Positions 45,430 to 53,967 of a stretch of 64,000 bases of DNA are shown here, in pieces. Position 1 is the stretch's first letter. Each line of letters opens with the position of its first letter. A program made the position numbers and the translations under genes. A model generated the notes under the pieces. It did no database searches, had not been told where the DNA came from, and saw nothing but the letters and a program-made list of their open reading frames with translations. The stretch comes from Exiguobacterium sp. s124 (GTDB lineage Bacteria; Bacillota; Bacilli; Exiguobacteriales; Exiguobacteriaceae), in NCBI RefSeq assembly GCF_018617485.1, contig NZ_JACSKH010000001.1:1860001-1924000 (forward strand), read 5' to 3'.

Positions 45430-45633
45430 TTGTTTCACCTCGCTTATTTTTCCGATACGCGATGAAACAAAAAACACCATCCGCTCGATCGGCGGTGGTG
45501 TGAAGGAATCCGTTCAAAAGGGGAAACGAAAGCTTTCCGTATTTGAAGAAGTGGACACACTTCACCCGTGACTGTTCAAGCGAACAGTGATGATTCGTCT
45601 CATCGTTGGAGTGAACGTGTCATTTTCATTGTA
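45430..45633 (-). promoter_or_regulatory. Attenuator-type leader upstream of the ABC-F gene
   Basis: On the reverse strand a possible -10 (TACAAT, 45633-45628) would give a leader of about 190 nt. It contains hairpins CTGTTC/GAACAG and GAAGTG/CACTTC. An intrinsic terminator (45501-45468; ACACCACCGC paired with GCGGATGGTGT, then six T) stands about 40 bases before the start codon. Terminator-in-leader control by ribosome-targeting drugs is known for vmlR and vga genes. The mechanism here is inferred. Confidence 0.65.
45562..45603 (-). CDS. 13-codon putative leader peptide of the ABC-F gene
   Basis: Within the leader a short frame reads MRRIITVRLNSHG and stops 60 bases before the terminator hairpin. 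It overlaps the CTGTTC/GAACAG hairpin, so a ribosome stalled here could change folding. It has no strong ribosome binding site, so translation is uncertain. Confidence 0.3.
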   Translation of the reverse strand: MRRIITVRLNSHG

Positions 45634-45794
45634 CGGTATACCTCTCTTTCCTAAGTTACTGCCACCTTACCAAATTGAAAGCGGATTCGCAAGCACACAC
45701 CCCACAATCTCCCATTTTTTCTACTCCTTTAGGCGGATGCGAGGCATGCCTCGTCGCGTTATGATGACACTATATTCGAACAGTGAGGTGATGC

Positions 45795-46703
45795 ATGATG
45801 CGTCGACGCATCCTCGTTCCGAGTGCCGTCTTGGCGAGCGTCGGAACGTTTCTTTATACACGATTCAAGCGACGTCTCCCCCGCCCGCGCTTTAAATGGC
45901 CGGAACGTCCAGAACTGACAACCATTGATGAGACGCATGTGCAAGCGACGTGGATTGGGCATTCGACCGTTCTCATCCACTGGTATGGACTCAAAATTTT
46001 GACGGACCCTGTCTTCTCAAAACGGATTGGTATCCATTTGGGACCACTGACGATCGGCATGAAACGTCACACGGCTCCAGCCCTCTCCATCGAGGATGTC
46101 GGGCCGGTCGATGTCATCTTGCTGAGCCACGCCCATATGGACCATTTTGACCATAAAAGTCTAAAGCGGCTCATCACACGCGAGACGATCGTCGTCTCCG
46201 CCCCGGGAACGAGTCGACTGCTCCGTCGTTACCCGAGTCTACAGACACTTGAACTGCATCCGCATGACAAAGTAACCTTGGCGAACGGGCTAGATGTCCG
46301 GGCCATTCCCGTCAAGCATTGGGGTAACCGTTTCCCGTGGGACAAACATATGGGATACAACGGTTATTTGCTCAAATACAAAGGAATCCGGATGTTGTTT
46401 GCGGGAGACACGGCTTATACGGATTCTTTCAAAGGTCTCGCCGACCGCGAACCAATCGACCTCGCCTTCTTCCCGATCGGTGCGTATCAACCGGACTCGT
46501 TCCAAGAAGCACACTGTACTCCAGAACAGGCTTGGATGATGTACAAAGAGAGCGGGGCGAAGCGTTTCTTCCCGATGCATTGGGACACGTTCGTCCTCTC
46601 TTACGAGCCCGTCGAGGAGCCGTATCATCGTCTCGTCGCGGCCGCAAAATTAGACCGTGATCAAATTGTGATCAAGTCTCACGGAGAAAGCATCCGCCTG
46701 TAG
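45795..46703 (+). CDS. Metallo-beta-lactamase-fold hydrolase, UlaG/NAPE-PLD type
   Basis: The 302-aa protein follows GAGGTG. The metal-binding motif is LLSHAHMDHFD. WIGHSTVLIHW and DPVFSKRIG precede it, FAGDTAY supplies the later aspartate, and FPMHWDTF the C-terminal histidine. A basic, partly hydrophobic N-terminus may anchor it to the membrane. Family members hydrolyse lactones or phosphodiesters; the substrate is unknown. A second member of the same group lies at 51968-53062. Confidence 0.85.
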   Translation: MMRRRILVPSAVLASVGTFLYTRFKRRLPRPRFKWPERPELTTIDETHVQATWIGHSTVLIHWYGLKILTDPVFSKRIGIHLGPLTIGMKRHTAPALSIEDVGPVDVILLSHAHMDHFDHKSLKRLITRETIVVSAPGTSRLLRRYPSLQTLELHPHDKVTLANGLDVRAIPVKHWGNRFPWDKHMGYNGYLLKYKGIRMLFAGDTAYTDSFKGLADREPIDLAFFPIGAYQPDSFQEAHCTPEQAWMMYKESGAKRFFPMHWDTFVLSYEPVEEPYHRLVAAAKLDRDQIVIKSHGESIRL

Positions 46704-46764
46704 TTTTTACTTTCCCTTCATCCAAAATTTCGGTAACGTTAGAGACGAGAGGGAGGGATTTCTT

Positions 46765-47598
46765 ATGGAATGGACGACGTTAAATAATGATGTCAACATG
46801 CCGATGCTCGGGCTCGGTGTGTACAAGGTCGAAGACGGCGCAGTGACGGTCGATACGGTCAAGGCTGCGCTCGATGCGGACTATCGCTTGATCGATACGG
46901 CCGCGATTTATCAGAACGAAGAAAGTGTCGGGCAAGCACTTCGTGAAGCAGGTATTCCTCGGGAGGAAGTATTTGTGACGACGAAGCTTTGGAATGAGTT
47001 CCACGGGTTCGACGAGGCGCTCCAAGCGTTTCAGGATAGTCTCGACCGACTCGGTCTCGAATATGTCGATTTGTTCCTCATCCACTGGCCGATGCCCCGT
47101 TTCGGGAAGTTCGTCGAAACGTACAAGGCACTCGAACAGTTATATGAAGAAGGACGTGTCCGTGCGATTGGCGTCTCAAACTTCGAAATCGAACATTTAG
47201 AACAGATTATCCAATCGTGCTCGATTGTACCGGCAGTGAACCAGGTCGAGATCCATCCGTATTTGTCCCAAAAGGAACTGATTGCTTTCTGCAAACGATA
47301 TGACATTCAAATTCAAGCGTGGAGTCCACTCATGAAAGGACGCGAAGCGCTCGAAGATGACACGATTGTGGAGATTGCGAACCGTCACGGCAAGTCACCG
47401 GCTCAAGTCATCTTACGCTGGCACTTACAAAACGGGGTCGCGGTCATTCCGAAATCAGTGACACCAAGTCGAATCAAAGAGAATATACAGGTATTCGACT
47501 TCACGTTGACGAATGAAGAGATGGCGGCAATCGATGCGCTCAACCGTGATGAGCGGACCGGCTCCGACCCGAAAGAGATGCATAAAATCCATTATTGA
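46765..47598 (+). CDS. Aldo/keto reductase
   Basis: The 277-aa TIM-barrel oxidoreductase has the catalytic tetrad visible: D and Y in IDTAAIYQNEESVG, K in TTKLWNEF, H in LIHWPMP. Cofactor-binding residues are in IPKSVTPSRIKEN. Such enzymes (YtbE/YvgN type) reduce aldehydes such as methylglyoxal with NADPH. GGGAGGG precedes the ATG. The PH-domain gene follows after a short gap and may be co-transcribed. Confidence 0.93.
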   Translation: MEWTTLNNDVNMPMLGLGVYKVEDGAVTVDTVKAALDADYRLIDTAAIYQNEESVGQALREAGIPREEVFVTTKLWNEFHGFDEALQAFQDSLDRLGLEYVDLFLIHWPMPRFGKFVETYKALEQLYEEGRVRAIGVSNFEIEHLEQIIQSCSIVPAVNQVEIHPYLSQKELIAFCKRYDIQIQAWSPLMKGREALEDDTIVEIANRHGKSPAQVILRWHLQNGVAVIPKSVTPSRIKENIQVFDFTLTNEEMAAIDALNRDERTGSDPKEMHKIHY

Positions 47599-47610
47599 GG
47601 AGTGAATGAC

Positions 47611-48225
47611 ATGTTCAAAAAACTGGCTTCTGATTTGACTGGCTTCAGCGATATCGGTGAGGTGATCGACCCGTCCGACTTCGATAAGGCGGATGCGGAT
47701 GATTACGTCCTTCACGAAGACAATGAAAAGATTTATTTCTTGATCAAGTCAAAATCAGATGAGTATTGTTTCACCAACTTGTCGATGATTCACCTCGATG
47801 GAACGAGCGCCATCAGTTCGAAGCGCGTCCTCTATCGTTATCCGTATGCCCACTATCCAATCAAACACGTCATGTTTGAGACAGCGGGCACAGTCGACCT
47901 CGATGTCGAAGTCAAATTCTCAATCGGCGACAAAGCGTACTCGATTGACATCAACAAAAAGCAAATCGAGCACGTGAAAGATTTGTATAAGGCACTCCTT
48001 GCCATTGAAGAGATCCAGCGGGAAGGTCGTCGTATGATGGAGTATGCGAATACGTCGCTCACACACTCGGTGTCGATTTTGAGCGGGCTCCGCGAAGGCG
48101 ACATGAACGTACCGAACACGTTCAAGGAATTGAACGAGCACTCGTTCGATTGGCTACAACGTCATTATCATGAGTGGAACCGAAAAGACTTCGGTACAGT
48201 TTACGAGAAATATATCAATAACTAA
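47611..48225 (+). CDS. Bacterial PH-domain protein (YvbH-like)
   Basis: GGAG precedes the ATG at 47611, giving 204 aa. The N-terminal two-thirds matches the YvbH-type bacterial pleckstrin-homology fold (DDYVLHEDNEKIYFLIKSKSD, LSMIHLDGTSAISSKRVLYRYPY, VKFSIGDKAYSIDI). The helical C-terminus is the oligomerisation part of that family. The role is unknown. It lies 12 bases after the aldo/keto reductase. Confidence 0.8.
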   Translation: MFKKLASDLTGFSDIGEVIDPSDFDKADADDYVLHEDNEKIYFLIKSKSDEYCFTNLSMIHLDGTSAISSKRVLYRYPYAHYPIKHVMFETAGTVDLDVEVKFSIGDKAYSIDINKKQIEHVKDLYKALLAIEEIQREGRRMMEYANTSLTHSVSILSGLREGDMNVPNTFKELNEHSFDWLQRHYHEWNRKDFGTVYEKYINN

Positions 48226-48238
48226 TGGATGGTGACAT

Positions 48239-48517
48239 ATGGACCTGATGTGGATCTTGATTCTGTTTGGCTTGTTCATGTTCGTGCTATTCACTGTATT
48301 CGTAAGCAGCGCACTTCAACTCTGGTTTAAACAGATTCATCCACTTGTCCACGTCACTGTAATGATAGGATTGATCTTTTTGTATGATCGCACCCTAGAT
48401 CATCCACAACTTATATGGATCCTCGTGTTTCTTGTATTCATCAGCTATAGCGCGCCACTCTTAGTGAGGAAGCTATATGCTAAAGGTGAACGCATGGAAC
48501 AAGAACGATCCAAGTAA
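48239..48517 (+). CDS. Small membrane protein, 92 aa
   Basis: Two or three hydrophobic segments (WILILFGLFMFVLFTVFV, VHVTVMIGLIFLYD, WILVFLVFISYSAPLLV) and a charged tail (KLYAKGERMEQERSK) are visible. It resembles the small YxlC/DUF3784-like membrane proteins of Bacillales only in general character. GGATGGTGA precedes the ATG. It ends in a strong terminator and probably shares the transcript of the PH-domain gene. Confidence 0.7.
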   Translation: MDLMWILILFGLFMFVLFTVFVSSALQLWFKQIHPLVHVTVMIGLIFLYDRTLDHPQLIWILVFLVFISYSAPLLVRKLYAKGERMEQERSK

Positions 48518-48558
48518 AAATGTCCCCCAGACTCTCATGAAGGTCTGGGGGACATTTT
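48517..48558. terminator. Strong bidirectional terminator
   Basis: A 16-bp perfect stem (AAAATGTCCCCCAGAC / GTCTGGGGGACATTTT) lies between the 92-aa gene and the convergent DUF1836 gene. Confidence 0.95.
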
Positions 48559-49075
48559 ATTTCTCATCGATCAACTGCTCGGCCAATCGTTGATACAAGT
48601 GACTCATATGCACGGCGGATGCGATGGCGAGCGACCGCTGCACATCACTCTCTTTTTCGAGCGATGCATGTAACAGCGTGTCCGCCTGGGCTTCAAACGC
48701 TTCTAGATTCTTCACTTTCTGCGCCTGATACGCCTCGTAGAAGTCCTCAAGTGAGAACGTCTCGTCCGACTCGTTCAGCGGACGGAGCGTCTCCTTGATG
48801 TCACTGATCGACAAGAGACCTTTCATCTCATAGATCAAACTGAGTAACATCAGATGTTCATTCGTATACTTTTTATTTTTGACAGGGTGAAACAACTTGC
48901 CCTTGGCATAGTTGTTGATCATCGTCTTCGTCAAAATCGTCTCATCCTCGTCCCGCTTCATCTTCCCATAATGCTGCTCGAATAATTGGATGACCTGGTC
49001 CATGTATAAATCGACAGTCGGCAATACGTCCCGTGGGAGCGTCCCTTCCGTTTCGGTAATATTTTTCGCTTTCAT
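48557..49075 (-). CDS. DUF1836 protein, MerR-like DNA-binding fold
   Basis: AAGGTGAG precedes the ATG at 49075, giving 172 aa. The family pattern is visible: LPTVDLYMDQVIQLFEQHY, then LTKTMINNYAKGKLFHPVKNKKYTNEHL, a winged helix-turn-helix-like stretch, then LLSLIYEMKGLLSISDIKETL. Such proteins are presumed regulators. It is divergent from the PAQR gene. Confidence 0.82.
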   Translation of the reverse strand: MKAKNITETEGTLPRDVLPTVDLYMDQVIQLFEQHYGKMKRDEDETILTKTMINNYAKGKLFHPVKNKKYTNEHLMLLSLIYEMKGLLSISDIKETLRPLNESDETFSLEDFYEAYQAQKVKNLEAFEAQADTLLHASLEKESDVQRSLAIASAVHMSHLYQRLAEQLIDEK

Positions 49076-49201
49076 CCGTCTCACCTCACCTTCAAGTATA
49101 AAGAAAACTCTCATTTGTCGAAAGGTACACCTTGCTGTTTGTTCCTCTTCAGTATATCATGTAGTTATCGATACTACATGATGTGATAAGGAGTGTTTTA
49201 C

Positions 49202-49846
49202 ATGAATTCGATTTTCCGTGAACCGATTAACGCGCTGACGCATCTCGCGGGTGCAGTGCTCGCTTTCATCGCGCTAATTGCAATGGTCGTCAAAGCTTCC
49301 CTACTCGGCTCGCCACTTGCGATTATGGCTGCGATTCTATTCGGGATCAGCCTCGTCTTTCTTTACTTATCTTCAGGTCTTTACCATAGCATCATCGCCT
49401 CGCCGAACGTCATCGCCTTCTTCCGGAGAATCGATCATGCGATGATTTACGCGTTGATTGCGGGTACATACGCGCCGCTCACGCTACTCGCGCTCGAGGG
49501 ACCGACGCGTTGGGTTCTCTTCGGAACGGTACACGCACTCGCCCTGTTCGGAATCATCTTTAAGCTCGTCTGGTTCCATGCCCCGCGTTTCTTATCGACC
49601 GCGCTTTATATCGGCATGGGCTGGCTGTCCGTCTTCTTTATCGGGCCGCTCCATGACGTGATTGGCAACGCCGGCATCTTCTGGCTCGTTCTCGGGGGTG
49701 TCATGTATACGATTGGTGGGCTCATCTACGGGTTCAAGCCGAAATTCGTCAACTGGCGAGGATGGGGCTTCCATGAAGTGTTCCACTTGTTCATCTTGTT
49801 CGGAAGCTTCGCCCACTTCGTCTGTGTGTTCTGGTACGTCTTTTAA
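49202..49846 (+). CDS. Hemolysin III / PAQR-family membrane protein
   Basis: AAGGAG lies 8-9 bases before the ATG at 49202, giving 214 aa. Seven membrane helices carry the PAQR motifs REPINALTHLAG, SSGLYHS, RRIDHAMIYALIAGTYAPL and the C-terminal HEVFHLFILFGSFAHF. The Ser/Asp/His residues form the zinc site seen in adiponectin receptors. The bacterial role is linked to membrane energetics or fluidity rather than true haemolysis. Confidence 0.93.
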   Translation: MNSIFREPINALTHLAGAVLAFIALIAMVVKASLLGSPLAIMAAILFGISLVFLYLSSGLYHSIIASPNVIAFFRRIDHAMIYALIAGTYAPLTLLALEGPTRWVLFGTVHALALFGIIFKLVWFHAPRFLSTALYIGMGWLSVFFIGPLHDVIGNAGIFWLVLGGVMYTIGGLIYGFKPKFVNWRGWGFHEVFHLFILFGSFAHFVCVFWYVF

Positions 49847-49871
49847 GTCCTCCTCCTGGAGGGCTTTTTTT
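49846..49871 (+). terminator. Terminator of the PAQR gene
   Basis: AGTCCTCC pairs with GGAGGGCT (one G-U) and is followed by seven T. Confidence 0.85.
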
Positions 49872-49933
49872 ATGAGCCGTTTCCTGTACTTTGAATTCAA
49901 GATTTTCTACACTAGGGATAGGAGGGATTCACT

Positions 49934-50629
49934 ATGAAAATTGAAGTATGGTCAGATTATGTCTGCCCGTTTTGTTATATCGGGAAGCGTCGTCTAGAAG
50001 AGGCGCTCGAACAGTTCCCACAGGCGGACCAAGTGGAAGTCGAATTCAAGAGTTTCGAGCTCGACCCGAACGCCCCAACGAACGATTCACGTACCATCTA
50101 TGAGGCACTCGCGACAAAATATCAGATGCCGATCGAACAGGCAAAAGGTACGACTGCACAAGTCGCCGCCCAAGCCCGCGAAGTCGGACTCGACTATGAT
50201 TTTGAAAACATGGTCGTCACGGGTACGCTCGATTCACATCGTTTGACGCATTACGCGAAGACGGTCGGTAAAGAAAAAGAATTGTCAGAAGCGTTGCTTC
50301 AGGCTTACTTTGTCGATGCTAAACACATCGGGAACCACGATGTCCTCCTGGACATCGCGACAAGCGTTGGTCTCGACCGTGACGCGGTACGCGACGTCTT
50401 GACGACGGACGTATATACGGAAGACGTTCGTGCCGAAGAGAAACGTGCAAGCGACCTCGGAATCACGGGTGTGCCGTTCTTCGTATTCGATAACAAATAC
50501 GGGGTATCCGGTGCTCAACCGACGGAAGCGTTCACGCAAGTGCTCGAAAAAGTCTGGTCTGAGAACAATCCGACAATCCAAGTCCTCTCGAACGGTGCAA
50601 CATGCACCGACGACAACTGTGATATTTGA
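49934..50629 (+). CDS. DsbA-family oxidoreductase, FrnE-like
   Basis: The 231-aa protein has VWSDYVCPFCYIGKRRLE near the start, giving the CPFC redox motif of the thioredoxin fold, the large helical insertion of the DsbA family, and the cis-proline TGVPFFVFDNKY. It lacks a signal peptide, so it acts in the cytosol. It ends with a Cys pair (ATCTDDNC) that may bind metal or form a second disulfide. FrnE-type proteins help oxidative-stress tolerance. Confidence 0.92.
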   Translation: MKIEVWSDYVCPFCYIGKRRLEEALEQFPQADQVEVEFKSFELDPNAPTNDSRTIYEALATKYQMPIEQAKGTTAQVAAQAREVGLDYDFENMVVTGTLDSHRLTHYAKTVGKEKELSEALLQAYFVDAKHIGNHDVLLDIATSVGLDRDAVRDVLTTDVYTEDVRAEEKRASDLGITGVPFFVFDNKYGVSGAQPTEAFTQVLEKVWSENNPTIQVLSNGATCTDDNCDI

Positions 50630-50636
50630 TTGATGA

Positions 50637-50664
50637 AGAAGCCGACATTCGGCTTCTTTTTTGT
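50637..50664 (+). terminator. Terminator of the FrnE-like gene
   Basis: A perfect 10-bp stem (AAGAAGCCGA / TCGGCTTCTT) with a 3-base loop is followed by T's. Confidence 0.93.
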
Positions 50665-50726
50665 GGTATTCTCCATCCTACTACTTGATAATAGTGATTA
50701 GCATATAAGAATCGAGGACTACATCT

Positions 50727-51944
50727 ATGTGGAAAAATCGGAACGTCTGGATCATCTTGACGGGCGAATTCGTCGCCGGTCTTGGTCTATGGCTCGGCAT
50801 CATCGGGAATTTGGAATTCATGCAAGACCGTGTCCCGTCTGACTTTGTGAAGGCGGTCATTCTCGCCATCGGCTTACTCGCCGGGGTCGCCATCGGTCCG
50901 CTCGCCGGACGTTTGACCGACCAAGGATCTAAGAAGAACATCATGCTGATCTCTAGCGTCGTCCGGGCGCTTAGTGTGCTGTTCATGTTCGTCGCGATTG
51001 AGACGAACTCGGTCGTGTGGATGGTCGTCTTTTTGATCATTTTACAAGGATCGGCCGCTTTTTACTTCCCGGCCCTGCAGGCAGCAATTCCGCTCATCGT
51101 GAAGGAACGGGAACTCCTCGCCTTGAACGGCGTCCATATGAACGTCTCGACACTATCACGCGTCATCGGGACGGCGATCGCCGGTGTGCTGTTGACGCTC
51201 ATCTCTCTTCGTAACGTCTATGCCCTCTCGCTCGTCGCCTATCTGTTGCTTGCCATCGCGACATTGTTCTTGAAGCTTGATGAGACGAAGACACCGTCAG
51301 CGAAGAAAGTCGATGCGAAGGCGTCGAGCGGATTCAAAGACGTCTTCCCGATCATCAAATCAATCCCGGTCATCTTCATGACACTCGTCATGACGCTCAT
51401 CCCACTCCTCTTTATCGGAGGGTTCAACTTGCTCGTCATCAACATCAGTGAGTTGCAGGACTCGACGGCGATCAAAGGATGGATTTATACGGCCGAAGGA
51501 CTCGCCTTCATGACAGGTGCCTTCATGATCAAGCGGATCGGAGAAAAGTTCTCGGCGTTCTCGATTTTGTTCTCGTTCTCGTTTTTGATCGGTGTCGCAC
51601 AATTGATGCTGTATTTCGCAGATATTCCGTTCATGTCGATTGCCGCATTCGTCCTCTTCGGCTTTTCGGTCGGCTGCTTCTTCCCGACGGCCGTCACGAT
51701 TTTCCAGACCCGGATGCCGAAAGAATATCACGGCCGCTTCTTCTCGTTCCGTAACATGCTCGACCGGATCGTCTTCCAAGTCGTCCTACTCGTGACAGGA
51801 TTCTTCCTCGACTTGATCGGACTTCAGCTGATGGTCGTCTTGTTTGGGATCAGTTCGATCGCGATGACAGCCGCGTTCCTTGTGTATACGCGTAAACATA
51901 AACTGCATATCGAAGAAGACGCTTCTGAGAAGATCTCTTCGTAA
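50727..51944 (+). CDS. MFS transporter
   Basis: The 405-aa protein has about twelve hydrophobic helices. The loop GPLAGRLTDQGSKKN after TM2 is the MFS A-like motif (G-x-L-x-D-x-G-x-K/R). An internal hydrophilic stretch (KLDETKTPSAKKVDAKASSG) separates the two six-helix halves. It looks like a macrolide/multidrug-efflux-type member (YfiS/YkuC class), but the substrate cannot be read off. It shares a terminator with the convergent gene. Confidence 0.88.
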   Translation: MWKNRNVWIILTGEFVAGLGLWLGIIGNLEFMQDRVPSDFVKAVILAIGLLAGVAIGPLAGRLTDQGSKKNIMLISSVVRALSVLFMFVAIETNSVVWMVVFLIILQGSAAFYFPALQAAIPLIVKERELLALNGVHMNVSTLSRVIGTAIAGVLLTLISLRNVYALSLVAYLLLAIATLFLKLDETKTPSAKKVDAKASSGFKDVFPIIKSIPVIFMTLVMTLIPLLFIGGFNLLVINISELQDSTAIKGWIYTAEGLAFMTGAFMIKRIGEKFSAFSILFSFSFLIGVAQLMLYFADIPFMSIAAFVLFGFSVGCFFPTAVTIFQTRMPKEYHGRFFSFRNMLDRIVFQVVLLVTGFFLDLIGLQLMVVLFGISSIAMTAAFLVYTRKHKLHIEEDASEKISS

Positions 51945-51949
51945 CAAAA

Positions 51950-51980
51950 AACAAGCGATGACCGATGTCATCGCTTGTTT
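51950..51980. terminator. Bidirectional terminator between the MFS and metallo-hydrolase genes
   Basis: A 13-bp perfect stem (AACAAGCGATGAC / GTCATCGCTTGTT, loop CGAT) overlaps the stop of the reverse-strand gene. Confidence 0.9.
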
Positions 51981-53062
51981 GCGTCTTCGAGTTCTCGCCA
52001 CCACGTCGTCGTATCATTCCGACCGTCGAGCGTGATGCGCTCCCCAATCTTTGGAGTGAGAACTACTTCTTTTGGTAAGAGGGACGCCATCTGTTCCGCC
52101 GGGTCGAACCAATCGTGGAACGACAGCGTGAACGCACCCCAATGGATTGGCATCATCTGATCGGCGCGTAGATCGCGAAACGCTTGTGCCGTCTCTTCCG
52201 GTTGCATATGGACGTCCGGCCAGCGCACGTCATATTGTCCGCATTCGAGCGCGGCGAAATCAAACGGTCCGTACTGTTCGCCAATCATCTTGAAGTGAGG
52301 TGCGTAGCCGCTGTCTCCGCTGAAGAAGAGACGATCCGTCTCACCGAGGACGACCCATGATGCCCATAGCGTGCTGTTCCGATCCGTCAGCGAACGACCG
52401 GAGAAGTGACGTGCCGGCGTACATACGAACGTCCAATTCCCGAACGTGTATGACTCATTCCAATCTCGCTCCACGATTCGCTCAGCACCGACACCCCATC
52501 GTTTCAAATGACTCCCTACCCCAAGTGGTACGATGAACATGGCAACCTTGTCTTTGATTGCAAGGATCGTCCCATAGTCGAGATGGTCGTAATGGTCATG
52601 CGTTAACAAGACGACATCGATCTCAGGCAAGTCCTCAAGGTCGAACGGTAAGTCTTCACTGAAACGCTCATTTTTGGCGAATGGGAGCGGCGATGGACTG
52701 CGTCCAAACATGGGGTCAACAAGCATCGTCTTCCCGTCCATTTGTACCATCAGTGCCGAATGACCGAGCCAATAGATTCTCGTGAAGCTCGAGCCCGTCT
52801 TTTCTTCGAAATCGATTGGCACGATCGGCAGACGTTCGCTCGGCTTACGCAGCGACGTCACGTCGCGATAGTCACGAGCCATCGACACCATGTCCTCCGC
52901 GGAAAAGTTCATCGGCGTCTCGTATTGATTGCGGAACTTTCCATTGACCTGGTTCGGGGATTGAAGTGATTTCGGTTTTCTTCCGAGTGGTTTGTACTGC
53001 GTCAGAATCGTTCCTGTGACAGCCGCCATTCCGACTAATGAGAGCAACATCGTCTTTTTCAT
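51968..53062 (-). CDS. Metallo-beta-lactamase-fold hydrolase, NAPE-PLD-like
   Basis: The 364-aa protein has an N-terminal membrane or signal helix (LLSLVGMAAVTGTILTQY), then YWLGHSALMVQMDGKTMLVDPMFG, the metal motif LLTHDHYDHLD, FSGDSGYAPHF and MMPIHWGAFTLSFHDW. This is the order of N-acyl-phosphatidylethanolamine phospholipase D-like enzymes. It probably hydrolyses phosphodiesters at the membrane; the substrate is unproven. Confidence 0.87.
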   Translation of the reverse strand: MKKTMLLSLVGMAAVTGTILTQYKPLGRKPKSLQSPNQVNGKFRNQYETPMNFSAEDMVSMARDYRDVTSLRKPSERLPIVPIDFEEKTGSSFTRIYWLGHSALMVQMDGKTMLVDPMFGRSPSPLPFAKNERFSEDLPFDLEDLPEIDVVLLTHDHYDHLDYGTILAIKDKVAMFIVPLGVGSHLKRWGVGAERIVERDWNESYTFGNWTFVCTPARHFSGRSLTDRNSTLWASWVVLGETDRLFFSGDSGYAPHFKMIGEQYGPFDFAALECGQYDVRWPDVHMQPEETAQAFRDLRADQMMPIHWGAFTLSFHDWFDPAEQMASLLPKEVVLTPKIGERITLDGRNDTTTWWRELEDANKR

Positions 53063-53244
53063 CTGGATCCTCTTTTCTACAAGTTCGTTGCATTGATTAT
53101 AGCGTGCATTTCTCCATCTGATATCGGTCAGTATGCAGATTCACTTATTTTTCAAAAAAATGGCGTGTTCTTGACTTAAGTCAATGTGCGCCCTTTATTG
53201 TCCTTATATGATAGAGACAAGATCATTTGAAAGGAGTTTTTCTC

Positions 53245-53967
53245 ATGAACCATTCATCTGTCCGTTCACAGCGACGTGCCGCGTTATGGTCCGGAATCGC
53301 CCTCGTCCTCATGGCACTCGTCGCCTTTTTCGCGCAAGGATACGTCTATCAATCCCTCGTCATCGAAAATGAAGCGATGACAACGTATGAGAACTTAGTC
53401 AGTCATCCGACGCTGTTCCGTTTCGGGATCATCGGCTGGGGCATCATTGTCGGGCTTGACTTAATCGTCGCCTACGGGCTTTACCGTTTCTTCAAACCGC
53501 TCCATGTCACCTTCGCTCTACTCATCGGGACCCTTCGTCTCGGCTATACACTCATTCTCGCGTTCGCCGTCATCCGTCTCATCGAAGCCGAACGCCTCCT
53601 CGACACATCTGCTTCAGCTAGACAAGTATATGAAACAGTCACGTCATTTGAGGTCATCTGGTCTTTCGGCTTGATTGTATTCGGGCTTCACCTCGTCGCA
53701 GTCGGATGGATGGCAGCACGGACCCGACTCATTCCTAGAACGATCGGAATCCTGCTCGTCGTTGCCGGCTTCAGCTATACGGTCGTCCATGTCCTTTATC
53801 AATTCCCTACACTTGAGGACGTGGCGATTCTACTCGAACTCATCCTCATGCTCCCGATGTTCGTCGGGGAGTTGGCCTTTGCCGTATGGTTACTCGTGAA
53901 AGGAAGAACGCTTCCCATGCATGAACTCACTCGACAATCCGAAGGTGGCGCGTCGCCCGCTTCTTGA
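53245..53967 (+). CDS. DUF4386-type membrane protein
   Basis: GAAAGGAG precedes the ATG at 53245, giving 240 aa with about six membrane helices and the DUF4386 pattern (basic start RSQRRAALWSGIALVLMAL; FGIIGWGIIVGLDLIVAYGLYRFFKP; LGFRLGYT-like GTLRLGYTLILAFAVI). The function is unknown. Its 3' end overlaps the convergent Crp/Fnr-type gene by 41 bases. Confidence 0.8.
   Translation: MNHSSVRSQRRAALWSGIALVLMALVAFFAQGYVYQSLVIENEAMTTYENLVSHPTLFRFGIIGWGIIVGLDLIVAYGLYRFFKPLHVTFALLIGTLRLGYTLILAFAVIRLIEAERLLDTSASARQVYETVTSFEVIWSFGLIVFGLHLVAVGWMAARTRLIPRTIGILLVVAGFSYTVVHVLYQFPTLEDVAILLELILMLPMFVGELAFAVWLLVKGRTLPMHELTRQSEGGASPAS

Noticed and set aside
45715-45760. GAGGCATGCCTC palindrome before the metallo-hydrolase gene as an operator
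   Set aside because: A 12-base palindrome is not rare at this scale, and no promoter could be placed against it with confidence.
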